From NCBI GenBank assembly GCA_002333095.1, contig DDBK01000179.1, positions 210 to 6,081 on the forward strand: 5,872 nt of DNA. Direction: 5' to 3'. The position numbers and the translations under genes were made by a program. Source of the stretch: Cellvibrionales bacterium UBA2034. Its GTDB lineage: Bacteria > Pseudomonadota > Gammaproteobacteria > Pseudomonadales > UBA7239. The notes beneath the pieces were generated by a model, which saw only the letters and a program-made list of their open reading frames with translations, had not been told where the DNA came from and did not search any database. This document shows, piece after piece, positions 1 to 5,872 of the stretch. The first letter of the stretch is position 1. Each line of letters starts with the position of its first letter.

Positions 1-860
1 GCAAATTCGTGGATAGCATTACCCACTTCTTCAAACTCGCCCATCGTGAGATCAAAGCCAGCGGTAATGTTGACAAGAATACCGCGTGCGCCTTGCAAAT
101 CCACGTTATCCAGCAGCGGGCAACGGATCGCTGCTTCTGCTGCTGCACGCGCACGGTTTTCACCGGAGGCCTTGCCTGTGCCCATCATCGCAACACCCAT
201 TTCCGCCATGACGGTGCGCACATCCGCAAAGTCTACGTTAATCATGCCATCATTGATGATCAGTTCAGCAATACCCTGCACTGCACCGAGTAACACATCA
301 TTGGCAGCCTTGAATGCCGTCAACAATGACGTGCTCTTGTCCATGGTCGTCAACAGCTTTTCATTCGGGATGGTAATCAGTGAATCGACATGCTCAGCCA
401 ACTCGGCAAGCCCCTGCTGGGCTACTGCCATGCGTTTTTTTCCTTCGAATGGAAACGGCTTGGTCACCACTGCCACAGTCAGGATACCCATCTCACGAGC
501 AACCTGTGCAACCACCGGTGCGGCACCTGTACCTGTACCACCACCCATGCCCGCAGTAATGAAAACCATGTCAGCACCACGCAACACTTCTGCAATGCGG
601 TCGCGATCTTCCATCGCAGCCTGACGCCCGATATCCGGGTTTGCACCAGCACCCAACCCTTTGGTCACGCCGCCGCCAATTTTCAGCACGGTGCCATTAT
701 CCAGGGCTTTCAAGGCCTGGGCGTCGGTATTGGCGCATACAAACTCTACGCCGGTCACATTATTCTCGACCATATGACGCACAGCGTTTCCACCACCGCC
801 ACCCACGCCGATCACCTTGATGACAGCATTTTGTGCTAGGTTTTCAATTAACTCGAACAT
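1..860 (-). CDS. ftsZ: Cell division protein FtsZ, N-terminal 286 residues (cut by window edge)
   Basis: FtsZ is the tubulin-like GTPase that polymerises into the cytoplasmic Z-ring and recruits the divisome. The reading frame runs from ATG at 860 off the left edge, leaving two bases of codon 287, so no stop is visible. I translated it by hand. It starts [20 protein letters not shown], with the first glycine-rich nucleotide loop GVGGGGGN at residues 18-25. The tubulin signature GGGTGTG is at 106-112, the same position as in E. coli. The T7 loop NVDFADVR at 208-215 supplies the catalytic Asp210 and Asp213 that complete the GTPase site of the neighbouring subunit. [14 protein letters not shown] follows near 262-275. 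The end of the C-terminal GTPase subdomain, the linker and the C-terminal peptide that binds FtsA and ZipA lie outside. The tripeptide just before the T7 loop is NDG rather than the usual RPG-like sequence. The start is fixed by a strong ribosome binding site and by the MFEL N-terminus typical of pseudomonad FtsZ. Confidence 0.98.
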   Translation of the reverse strand, partial: MFELIENLAQNAVIKVIGVGGGGGNAVRHMVENNVTGVEFVCANTDAQALKALDNGTVLKIGGGVTKGLGAGANPDIGRQAAMEDRDRIAEVLRGADMVFITAGMGGGTGTGAAPVVAQVAREMGILTVAVVTKPFPFEGKKRMAVAQQGLAELAEHVDSLITIPNEKLLTTMDKSTSLLTAFKAANDVLLGAVQGIAELIINDGMINVDFADVRTVMAEMGVAMMGTGKASGENRARAAAEAAIRCPLLDNVDLQGARGILVNITAGFDLTMGEFEEVGNAIHEF

Positions 861-899
861 GGCTTTCCCCCACCTGTTTCACATTAAAAATCCATCAGA
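861..899 (-). other. ftsA-ftsZ intergenic spacer
   Basis: These 39 bp are the only non-coding DNA between genes in the window. Apart from the ftsZ ribosome binding site I see no stem-loop with a T-tract and no convincing promoter. The spacer most likely serves only to give ftsZ its own initiation region on the shared transcript. Confidence 0.7.
867..874 (-). promoter_or_regulatory. Strong ribosome binding site of ftsZ
   Basis: On the minus strand the sequence GGTGGGGG lies 6 nt before the ftsZ ATG at 860. It sits inside the 39 bp ftsA-ftsZ gap, the only non-coding DNA in the window. An independent strong site fits the known need for much more FtsZ than FtsA or FtsQ. That expression difference is family knowledge and is not shown by this sequence. 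Confidence 0.8.
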
Positions 900-2129
900 T
901 CAAAAATTATCCCCGATCCAGCGTTTGATTCTGGCTATTACACTGGTACGGCTCTCTTCAACATCTACGCCCGGTTTGCCGTCTTTCTGCTGCCTGATTC
1001 CATACTGCAGCAAGCCAACACCCGTTGCGTAAATCGGATTTTTCACAATGTCACCTAACCCTTTGACATTTGCCGGCGCCCCCACGCGTACCGGCATGTG
1101 AAATATCTCTTCGGCTAACTCCACAGCCCCTTCGATCCTGGCAGTTCCTCCGGTAAGAACAATACCCGCAGCAACCAGATCTTCGAACCCACTACGACGT
1201 AATTCTGCTTGTATCAGTGTGAACAGTTCATCGTACCTTGGTTCTACTACTTCTGCTAGAGCCTGACGCGATAATTCGCGAGAAATTCTCTCACCAACAC
1301 CGGGTACTTTGATAATTTCATCTGCTCGCGCAAGTTGTGTCAGCGCACATGCATATTTGATTTTTATTTCTTCTGCGAATGGCGTCGGTGTTCGCAACGC
1401 CATCGCAATATCATTTGTCACTTGGTCACCCGCAATGGGAATCACTGCGGTATGTTTAATGGAGCCCTCTGTGAAGACGGCAATGTCGGTTGTACCTCCA
1501 CCGATATCGACCAGACAGACACCCAATTCCTTTTCATCGTCTGTCAAAACCGAATAACTCGATGCCAATTGCTCCAGAATGATGTCATCTACTTCCAGAC
1601 CACACCGGCGAATGCACTTTTCGATATTCTGTACCGCATTGACCGCACAGGTGACCAGATGCACCTTGGCCTCCAGTCGAACACCGGACATGCCCAATGG
1701 TTCGCGAACACCTTCCTGATTATCAATGATGTATTCCTGCGGCAAGATATGCAGCACTTTCTGGTCAGCCGGGATAGCCACAGCCTGCGCTGCATCAATC
1801 ACACGCTCCACATCGGCCGCCTGCACCTCGCGATCACGGATCGCCACGATGCCATGTGAATTCAGGCTGCGTATGTGACTGCCAGCAATTCCTGCGTAAA
1901 CCGAGTGAATCTGGCAGCCTGCCATTAACTCGGCCTCTTCTATAGCACGCTGTATCGACTGGACTGTGGACTCAATATTGACCACAACGCCTTTTCTGAG
2001 ACCCGTCGACTTGTGTGTGCCGATACCAATGATTTCCAGATTGCCATCTGCATCAACTTCACCGACTAGCGCAACGACTTTGGATGTCCCGATGTCCAGA
2101 CCGACAATCCGGCTCCTGTCCGTACTCAT
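900..2129 (-). CDS. ftsA: Cell division protein FtsA, actin-like membrane tether of the Z-ring
   Basis: FtsA is an actin/Hsp70-fold ATP-binding protein that anchors FtsZ filaments to the inner membrane and passes signals to the late divisome. The product is 409 residues, close to the E. coli length of about 420. Phosphate-1 motif GLDIGTSKV is at 10-18, phosphate-2 motif VDIGGGTTDI at 207-216, and the adenosine motif GIVLTGG at 322-328. The FtsA-specific 1C subdomain lies roughly between residues 84 and 165 and includes NSHGIVAI. The protein ends TSVIARIKRWIGDNF (395-409), an amphipathic helix with basic and bulky hydrophobic residues that matches the conserved membrane-targeting sequence. A 13-residue linker rich in charged residues and glycine precedes it. 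The ATG shares four bases with the ftsQ stop (ATGA), so translation is probably coupled. GGGGAG lies 8 nt upstream at 2138-2143. The gene appears intact, and residues throughout resemble pseudomonad FtsA as I recall it. Confidence 0.98.
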   Translation of the reverse strand: MSTDRSRIVGLDIGTSKVVALVGEVDADGNLEIIGIGTHKSTGLRKGVVVNIESTVQSIQRAIEEAELMAGCQIHSVYAGIAGSHIRSLNSHGIVAIRDREVQAADVERVIDAAQAVAIPADQKVLHILPQEYIIDNQEGVREPLGMSGVRLEAKVHLVTCAVNAVQNIEKCIRRCGLEVDDIILEQLASSYSVLTDDEKELGVCLVDIGGGTTDIAVFTEGSIKHTAVIPIAGDQVTNDIAMALRTPTPFAEEIKIKYACALTQLARADEIIKVPGVGERISRELSRQALAEVVEPRYDELFTLIQAELRRSGFEDLVAAGIVLTGGTARIEGAVELAEEIFHMPVRVGAPANVKGLGDIVKNPIYATGVGLLQYGIRQQKDGKPGVDVEESRTSVIARIKRWIGDNF

Positions 2130-2956
2130 ATTTTTTTCTCCCCAGTATTTTTATCTTGCCCTGAAATAGCAGGCTCTGGCTGTTGCCAACGTATGGCTGC
2201 GCCATGGCGATACCGCATGTCTACCACTAGCGCAGGTTTTTGTGCAGGCAAAACAACCTGCTGATAAATGCTGACAAAATACCGGACGCTGCTAGCCGGA
2301 TCCGCACGTCCGAGAATGACACTGAGGCCGTTATCCAGCGTTAACTGCCAGTCGCCTTGCAGATTCTGGCTGATACCACGTAAACGGAGGCCGATCGATT
2401 GCAACTGGTGTTCAAATATCTGGTAATAACTCATGGTGTCTGCCGGGATGGCGCCTTCACTCCACAAACGGGGCAGAGGTTTATCCTGATACAAACCCTG
2501 GTGCTCGAAAATTCGCCCTTTGGCATTCACCATCCACTGGGTTCCCCAATAAGCGATAGGCATTTCCTCAACAATCTCGATATCCACTGTATCTGGCCAC
2601 TGCCGTCGCGCACGCGCACGTGCTATCCATGGCTGCGCCTCCAGTTGATCTACCAGCGCAGCAAGATCAATATCCAGAAAACTGTCTGTTTCATAAATAG
2701 CCACTGCATCCTGGATAGTTTTCTGGTCCAGCGCCCGTAAATCACCACGAATCACTACCCGGTGGATTGGTTTGTCAAACGCCAGCTTCAACCATGGCAA
2801 TGAAAAATATCCACCAGCAATCAATGCACACACCAGCACAGCCTGCAGCAGCAACAGCCACAAACCGTGCCCGATACCCAGATCACTCATCACGCCATCA
2901 GGCAAAGTTGCCGTGCGGGTGAAGCCTGATGCGGATAATGTGCGATCAGTTGCCAT
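2126..2956 (-). CDS. ftsQ: Cell division protein FtsQ, bitopic divisome scaffold
   Basis: FtsQ is a single-pass inner-membrane protein whose periplasmic part binds FtsB/FtsL and links the Z-ring to septal peptidoglycan synthesis. With the ATG at 2956 the product is 276 residues, the usual size. A cytoplasmic tail of about 30 residues is followed by a transmembrane helix at about 31-51 (GLWLLLLQAVLVCALIAGGYF is partly included). Next comes a POTRA domain from about 64 (IHRVVIRGDL) to about 132, containing the family pattern QPWIARARARRQWPDTVDIE. The remaining residues form the beta domain that contacts FtsB. A GTG nine bases further upstream (2965) would add three residues but has no ribosome binding site. 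The ATG has GGGTGG 5 nt upstream. The gene overlaps the ddl stop by 11 nt and the ftsA start by 4 nt. The identification rests on position, topology and the POTRA pattern, because FtsQ is the least conserved protein in this cluster. Confidence 0.95.
   Translation of the reverse strand: MATDRTLSASGFTRTATLPDGVMSDLGIGHGLWLLLLQAVLVCALIAGGYFSLPWLKLAFDKPIHRVVIRGDLRALDQKTIQDAVAIYETDSFLDIDLAALVDQLEAQPWIARARARRQWPDTVDIEIVEEMPIAYWGTQWMVNAKGRIFEHQGLYQDKPLPRLWSEGAIPADTMSYYQIFEHQLQSIGLRLRGISQNLQGDWQLTLDNGLSVILGRADPASSVRYFVSIYQQVVLPAQKPALVVDMRYRHGAAIRWQQPEPAISGQDKNTGEKKI
2138..2143 (-). promoter_or_regulatory. Ribosome binding site of ftsA, inside the end of ftsQ
   Basis: GGGGAG on the minus strand is followed by an 8 nt A-rich spacer (AAAAAAAT) and the ftsA ATG. 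It is embedded in the last codons of ftsQ, which encode the GEKKI tail, so the ftsQ C-terminus and the ftsA initiation region share bases. Confidence 0.7.
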
Positions 2957-3893
2957 CAGTGCCACCCAATACTGTCAACACCAGTTGATCGAATGACATG
3001 CCGGCCGCCTTGGCTGCCATTGGCACCAGACTGTGATCCGTCATGCCCGGCACAGTATTCACTTCCAGTAGATAAAATTTTCCTTGCTGATCCTGCATCA
3101 CATCTACACGACCCCAACCGCGGCAACCCACCGCAGCAAATGCCAACTCCGCCAGCTGTTTCAATTCGTTTTCTTTCTCAACAGGCAAGCCACAGGGGCA
3201 TAAATAACGCGTGCTGTTGCTGATATATTTCGCATCAAAATCATAGAAGTCATGGCCAGTCTCCAGTCTGATCGGGGGCAACGCACTGCCATCCAGAATA
3301 GCAACTGTAAATTCAGCTCCGGCAATCCAGCTTTCTGCGAGCACGCTGCCCGCAAATCCACTCGCAAAAACAAATGCTTCCTGCAATTCCCCTGCGTTAC
3401 CCACTTTGCGCATGCCAATACTGGAACCTTCACAGGCAGGCTTGACGATGGCGGTGCCACCAAGCATTTCAATGCATGCGCGCCAATCTGTATCCTGCCG
3501 TAATAATGCATAGCCTGGTGTTGAGAGCTGCTGTGCTTGCCAGATCATTTTTGTACGCCATTTATCCATGCCTAATGCAGATGCCAGTACGCGACTGCCT
3601 GTATAGGGAATGCCCGCCATTTCCAGCACCGCCTGCATCATGCCGTCTTCACCGCCTACACCGTGCAGGACAATAAACGCTCGATCCCATTTTTTTCTCG
3701 CGCCATTCTGTTGCGCGGCCAGTATCGACAGGAAATCAGCGCCAACATCCACGAGGTCAATCGTTACATTCTGGCGCAACAGCGCATCAGCCACCGCACG
3801 CCCGCTCTTTAGCGAAATTTCGCGCTCGGATGACAGGCCTCCATACAACACGGCGACATTGCCCCAATCCCGGTTTTGCAGTGCTTTATTCAC
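2946..3893 (-). CDS. ddl: D-alanine--D-alanine ligase (DdlB type)
   Basis: Ddl joins two D-alanines with ATP in the cytoplasm; MurF then adds the dipeptide to the peptidoglycan precursor. With the GTG start at 3893 the product is 315 residues (E. coli DdlB has 306). The N-terminal motif [12 protein letters not shown] is at 17-28 and provides Glu23, equivalent to E. coli Glu15. HGVGGEDG at 77-84 and GMDKWRTK at 108-115 follow. The ATP-grasp motif [13 protein letters not shown] at 149-161 contains the active-site serine (about Ser157). DAKY at 220-223 provides Tyr223, equivalent to E. coli Tyr216. Asp264, Glu277 and Asn279 (in GWGRVDVM and [10 protein letters not shown]) are the metal ligands. 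The tyrosine at 223 supports D-Ala-D-Ala rather than D-Ala-D-lactate specificity. The longest open frame begins at 3956, but that would add 21 non-homologous residues inside murC. The chosen GTG has GGAGGT just upstream and overlaps murC by 8 nt. Cys154 before EGSS is unusual, since Arg or His is common there. Confidence 0.97.
   Translation of the reverse strand: MNKALQNRDWGNVAVLYGGLSSEREISLKSGRAVADALLRQNVTIDLVDVGADFLSILAAQQNGARKKWDRAFIVLHGVGGEDGMMQAVLEMAGIPYTGSRVLASALGMDKWRTKMIWQAQQLSTPGYALLRQDTDWRACIEMLGGTAIVKPACEGSSIGMRKVGNAGELQEAFVFASGFAGSVLAESWIAGAEFTVAILDGSALPPIRLETGHDFYDFDAKYISNSTRYLCPCGLPVEKENELKQLAELAFAAVGCRGWGRVDVMQDQQGKFYLLEVNTVPGMTDHSLVPMAAKAAGMSFDQLVLTVLGGTDGN
2962..2967 (-). promoter_or_regulatory. 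Ribosome binding site that decides the ftsQ start
   Basis: GGGTGG on the minus strand lies 5 nt before the ATG at 2956. The alternative GTG start at 2965 overlaps this site and has no purine-rich sequence at a suitable distance, so the ATG is preferred. The site lies within the last codons of ddl (the GGT of its LGGTDGN tail). Confidence 0.65.
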
Positions 3894-5340
3894 TGGCACC
3901 TCCAGATAACCGGTTACGCGCCAATGCACTCGCCAGGGAACCAATATTGCCGGCACCCTGGGTCACCACAATATCGCCAGCAGCCAGCAGCGGTGCAAGC
4001 ACAGCAGGAACAGCGTCAATATTTTCGACAAAAACCGGATCTACCTGCCCACGCTGACGAATACTGCGCGCTAATGCACGACTGTCGGCACCTGCAATAA
4101 ATGTCTCGCCTGCCGAATACACATCCAGCAACAACAACACATCCACTTTTGATAGCACCTGCACAAAATCTTCATAAAGATCGCGTGTGCGTGTGTAACG
4201 ATGAGGCTGGTATACCATCACCAACCGCCGCTCTGGCCAGCCTTTACGCACCGCATTGATAACTGATTCCACTTCACGAGGATGATGGCCATAATCATCC
4301 ACCAACATGGCCTGACCCTTGCCAACCGGGTACTCCCCGTAAACCTGGAACCTGCGACCGACACCCTGGAATTTTGCCAGCGCCCGGACAATAACATCAT
4401 CATCGATACCCTCGTCAGTGGCGACGGCTATCGCAGCAGTAGCATTCTGTACGTTATGCAGGCCTGGCAAATTGATCGTGGCAGTTATGGGGCCATGCTC
4501 AGGACGCAATACAGTAAACGTACTTTTCATTTTTTCTTGTGTGACATGGGTGATGCGGAAATCTGCCTGCTCACTCAGGCCATACGTCAAGGTAGGCCTA
4601 CCAATATCTGCCAGGATCTCGCACACAGGCTTGTCATCAATGCACACGACAGCCACGCCATAAAATGGCAGGTTGTGCAAAAACTGCACATATGTTTTCT
4701 GCAGCTTCTTGAAATCACCACCGTATGTTTCCATATGATCTGCATCGATATTCGTCACTACAGAAACCATAGGCTGCAAATGCAGGAATGAAGCATCGCT
4801 TTCATCCGCTTCGGCCACCAGATAGCGGCTGGCACCAAGTCCTGCATTGCTGCCAGAACTGTTGAGTAATCCGCCAATTACATACGTGGGATCACACCCC
4901 GCCTCTGCCAGTATTGACGCAATCAGACTGGTAGTCGTCGTTTTTCCATGCGCACCTGCAATCGCAATACCGTGTCGATAGCGCATGATTTCAGCTAACA
5001 TCTCGGCGCGGCGTACCACAGGAATGCGATTTTCACGTGCTGCAAGCAATTCAGGGTTGTTGGGGTCAATCGCAGTAGACACCACCACAACATCAACATG
5101 ATTGACATTTTCTGCAGAATGGCCGATTGCCACGTGAGCGCCAAAACTTCTCAATCTCTCTACTACAGGACCTTCACGCAGGTCGGAACCGGAAATGTCA
5201 TAGCCCTGGTTCAGCAACACTTCAGCGATTCCACACATGCCAGCACCACCGATACCAATAAAATGGATACGGCGAATACGGCGCATTTCAGGAATGACTA
5301 TATTTTCCAACTTGTTGCTGACGGGCTCCGCCTTAAGCAT
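3886..5340 (-). CDS. murC: UDP-N-acetylmuramate--L-alanine ligase MurC
   Basis: MurC is the cytoplasmic ATP-dependent ligase that adds L-alanine to UDP-MurNAc, the first step of the peptide stem. The product is 484 residues (E. coli about 491). The N-terminal Rossmann-like domain binding UDP-MurNAc carries GIGGAGM at 29-35 and SGSD at 50-53. The ATP-binding P-loop GAHGKTTTT is at 129-137 with Lys133. EADESDASF at 177-185 and TNIDADHM at 196-203 line the central-domain active site. GVGRRFQ at 326-332, DDYGHHP at 348-354 and QPHRYTRT at 378-385 are the MurC-specific signatures near and in the C-terminal domain. The P-loop has Ala130 where most gammaproteobacterial MurCs have Thr. [20 protein letters not shown] and the C-terminal half closely resemble Pseudomonas MurC from memory. 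The ATG at 5340 overlaps the murG stop by 8 nt and has AGAGGA 8 nt upstream. An internal ATG at codon 19 is possible but has less support. Confidence 0.98.
   Translation of the reverse strand: MLKAEPVSNKLENIVIPEMRRIRRIHFIGIGGAGMCGIAEVLLNQGYDISGSDLREGPVVERLRSFGAHVAIGHSAENVNHVDVVVVSTAIDPNNPELLAARENRIPVVRRAEMLAEIMRYRHGIAIAGAHGKTTTTSLIASILAEAGCDPTYVIGGLLNSSGSNAGLGASRYLVAEADESDASFLHLQPMVSVVTNIDADHMETYGGDFKKLQKTYVQFLHNLPFYGVAVVCIDDKPVCEILADIGRPTLTYGLSEQADFRITHVTQEKMKSTFTVLRPEHGPITATINLPGLHNVQNATAAIAVATDEGIDDDVIVRALAKFQGVGRRFQVYGEYPVGKGQAMLVDDYGHHPREVESVINAVRKGWPERRLVMVYQPHRYTRTRDLYEDFVQVLSKVDVLLLLDVYSAGETFIAGADSRALARSIRQRGQVDPVFVENIDAVPAVLAPLLAAGDIVVTQGAGNIGSLASALARNRLSGGASE
3898..3903 (-). promoter_or_regulatory. 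Ribosome binding site that fixes the ddl GTG start
   Basis: GGAGGT, a near-perfect anti-16S match, lies 4 nt before the GTG at 3893 (5 nt if the core is taken as GGAGG). It is embedded in the last codons of murC (SGGASE region). It shows that the Ddl protein starts here and not at the upstream in-frame ATG at 3956. Confidence 0.8.
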
Positions 5341-5872
5341 GGCGTTTATCCTCTATACTTTTTCCATTATTTTTCAGACTGGCACTTTCACAAATATCGG
5401 CCACAACATTGGCCGATTCCGGTTTTGCCAGTGATTTCATGGCATGGGACATGGCTTCCAAAACATTACGGTTTTCAATCAGGTCACGCAGGTCAGCAGC
5501 CAATTTTTCTGCAGTGAGTGTGGCTTGCGGCAGCAAGCGTGCTGCACCTGCATCAACCAACCACTGCGCATTAGCGGTTTGGTGATCATCTATAGCAGAG
5601 GGCAATGGAATCAATAATGCCGGCAATTGGGCGCAAGCCAGCTCAGAAACTGTCATCGCGCCAGCACGGCACACTGCAAGATCGGCCCAGCGATACATAG
5701 AAGCCATGTCGTCAACAAATGGTTCAATTCGCGCCGCGACGCCTGCTTGTTGGTAATTGTTCCGGGTTTCATCCAACAAGTTATTGCCTGCCTGATGAAA
5801 AATTTCCGGACGCAGCGCATCTGGCAATAATGCCAGGGCTGATGGCAACAAATTGTTGAGCGCTCTAGCGCC
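5333..5872 (-). CDS. murG: Lipid II glycosyltransferase MurG, C-terminal 179 residues (cut by window edge)
   Basis: MurG is the peripheral inner-membrane GT-B glycosyltransferase that transfers GlcNAc from UDP-GlcNAc to lipid I to make lipid II. The frame is open to the right edge. Its first visible residues [10 protein letters not shown] are the end of the conserved GGSxGAR loop that starts the C-terminal domain, so about half the protein is missing outside the window. The UDP-GlcNAc-binding region is complete: [20 protein letters not shown], then [20 protein letters not shown] with the conserved Glu of the TVSE motif that contacts the sugar nucleotide, then [17 protein letters not shown] with the conserved Gln and Asn. 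The C-terminus ends DKRHA, and the TAA stop falls inside the start of murC, giving an 8 nt overlap. An in-frame TTG at 5851 is not a start, because homology continues upstream of it to the edge. Confidence 0.97.
   Translation of the reverse strand, partial: GARALNNLLPSALALLPDALRPEIFHQAGNNLLDETRNNYQQAGVAARIEPFVDDMASMYRWADLAVCRAGAMTVSELACAQLPALLIPLPSAIDDHQTANAQWLVDAGAARLLPQATLTAEKLAADLRDLIENRNVLEAMSHAMKSLAKPESANVVADICESASLKNNGKSIEDKRHA
5349..5354 (-). promoter_or_regulatory. Ribosome binding site of murC, inside murG
   Basis: AGAGGA on the minus strand is followed by the 8 nt spacer TAAACGCC and the murC ATG at 5340. It lies in the last codons of murG (SIEDKRHA), which supports the longer murC start. 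Confidence 0.65.

Larger units (their letters stand above)
1..5872 (-). other. 3' part of the dcw (division and cell wall) cluster
   Basis: Six genes lie head to tail on the minus strand in the order murG-murC-ddl-ftsQ-ftsA-ftsZ. This is the classic gammaproteobacterial arrangement, with murB absent from this position as in E. coli. Four of the five junctions are overlaps and the fifth is a 39 bp gap, so one polycistronic transcript with translational coupling is the natural inference. Both ends of the window cut through genes. By family knowledge, ftsW and murD should lie beyond the right edge, and the rest of ftsZ and often lpxC beyond the left edge; neither can be seen here. Confidence 0.95.

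Noticed and set aside
46..624. Long plus-strand open frame (192 codons) opposite ftsZ
   Set aside because: It is antisense to highly conserved ftsZ codons, has a low-complexity Ala/Ser/Thr-rich composition typical of a codon-structure shadow, and shows no recognisable domain.
906..911. GATAAT on the minus strand just before the ftsA stop, a possible -10 element for ftsZ
   Set aside because: It is simply the Asp-Asn codons of the FtsA C-terminus, and 16-18 nt upstream there is no -35-like hexamer and no extended -10 TG.
1071..1096. Inverted repeat TGCCGG / CCGGCA with a 14 nt loop
   Set aside because: Six base pairs only, inside conserved ftsA codons (MPVRVGAPANV), with no T-tract; likely chance.
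1335..1859. Long plus-strand open frame (174 codons) opposite ftsA
   Set aside because: It is antisense to the conserved FtsA core, has no recognisable motif and no evident ribosome binding site; FtsA motifs explain the region fully.
2973..2978. Perfect TTGACA on the minus strand near the ddl-ftsQ junction, a possible internal -35 element for ftsQAZ
   Set aside because: At spacings of 16-18 the hexamers are ATGGCA, TGGCAA and GGCAAC, none of which resembles a -10 element. E. coli does have ftsQAZ promoters in this area, but the sequence here does not support one.
3886..3893. Absence of murB between murC and ddl
   Set aside because: murB is also elsewhere in the genome in E. coli and Pseudomonas, so its absence is the normal layout for this class.
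4282..4791. Plus-strand open frame (169 codons) opposite murC
   Set aside because: Shadow of murC; the minus-strand frame carries all MurC signatures, and the antisense product has no recognisable feature.
5849..5851. TTG as a start codon for a short separate protein of 172 residues
   Set aside because: The frame continues to the window edge with MurG-conserved residues (GARALNN), so this is an internal Leu codon of a truncated murG.

Overview
This window is the downstream end of a division and cell wall (dcw) cluster. All genes are on the minus strand, so the operon reads from the right edge to the left: murG (3' part) - murC - ddl - ftsQ - ftsA - ftsZ (5' part). The order matches that in Escherichia coli and Pseudomonas. 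The MurC, FtsA and FtsZ proteins resemble pseudomonad versions more than enterobacterial or betaproteobacterial ones, judged from remembered family sequences: MurC begins [20 protein letters not shown], FtsZ begins MFEL, and FtsA carries IVGLDIGTSKVVALVGEV. The best reading is a non-enteric gammaproteobacterium of moderate GC content; I cannot name the genus.

Layout from right to left: 5872-5333 holds the C-terminal half of MurG, the lipid II-forming glycosyltransferase. 5340-3886 is complete murC, 3893-2946 complete ddl (GTG start), 2956-2126 complete ftsQ and 2129-900 complete ftsA. 860-1 holds the first 286 codons of ftsZ, cut by the left edge. Every junction from murG to ftsA is an overlap (8, 8, 11 and 4 nt). 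The only non-coding stretch is the 39 bp between ftsA and ftsZ, which carries a strong ribosome binding site. There is no gene-free stretch over 300 bases, and I saw no RNA gene, mobile element, CRISPR array or terminator.

How the genes work together: MurC adds L-Ala to UDP-MurNAc and Ddl makes the D-Ala-D-Ala dipeptide used later by MurF. MurG finishes the lipid-linked disaccharide-peptide at the membrane. FtsZ forms the division ring, FtsA tethers it to the membrane, and FtsQ links the ring to the septal peptidoglycan machinery. Precursor supply and septum assembly are therefore co-transcribed.

This is an ordinary core region. I found no evidence of a new system. The findings are limited to start-site corrections, gene-overlap geometry and a few unusual residues in conserved motifs.
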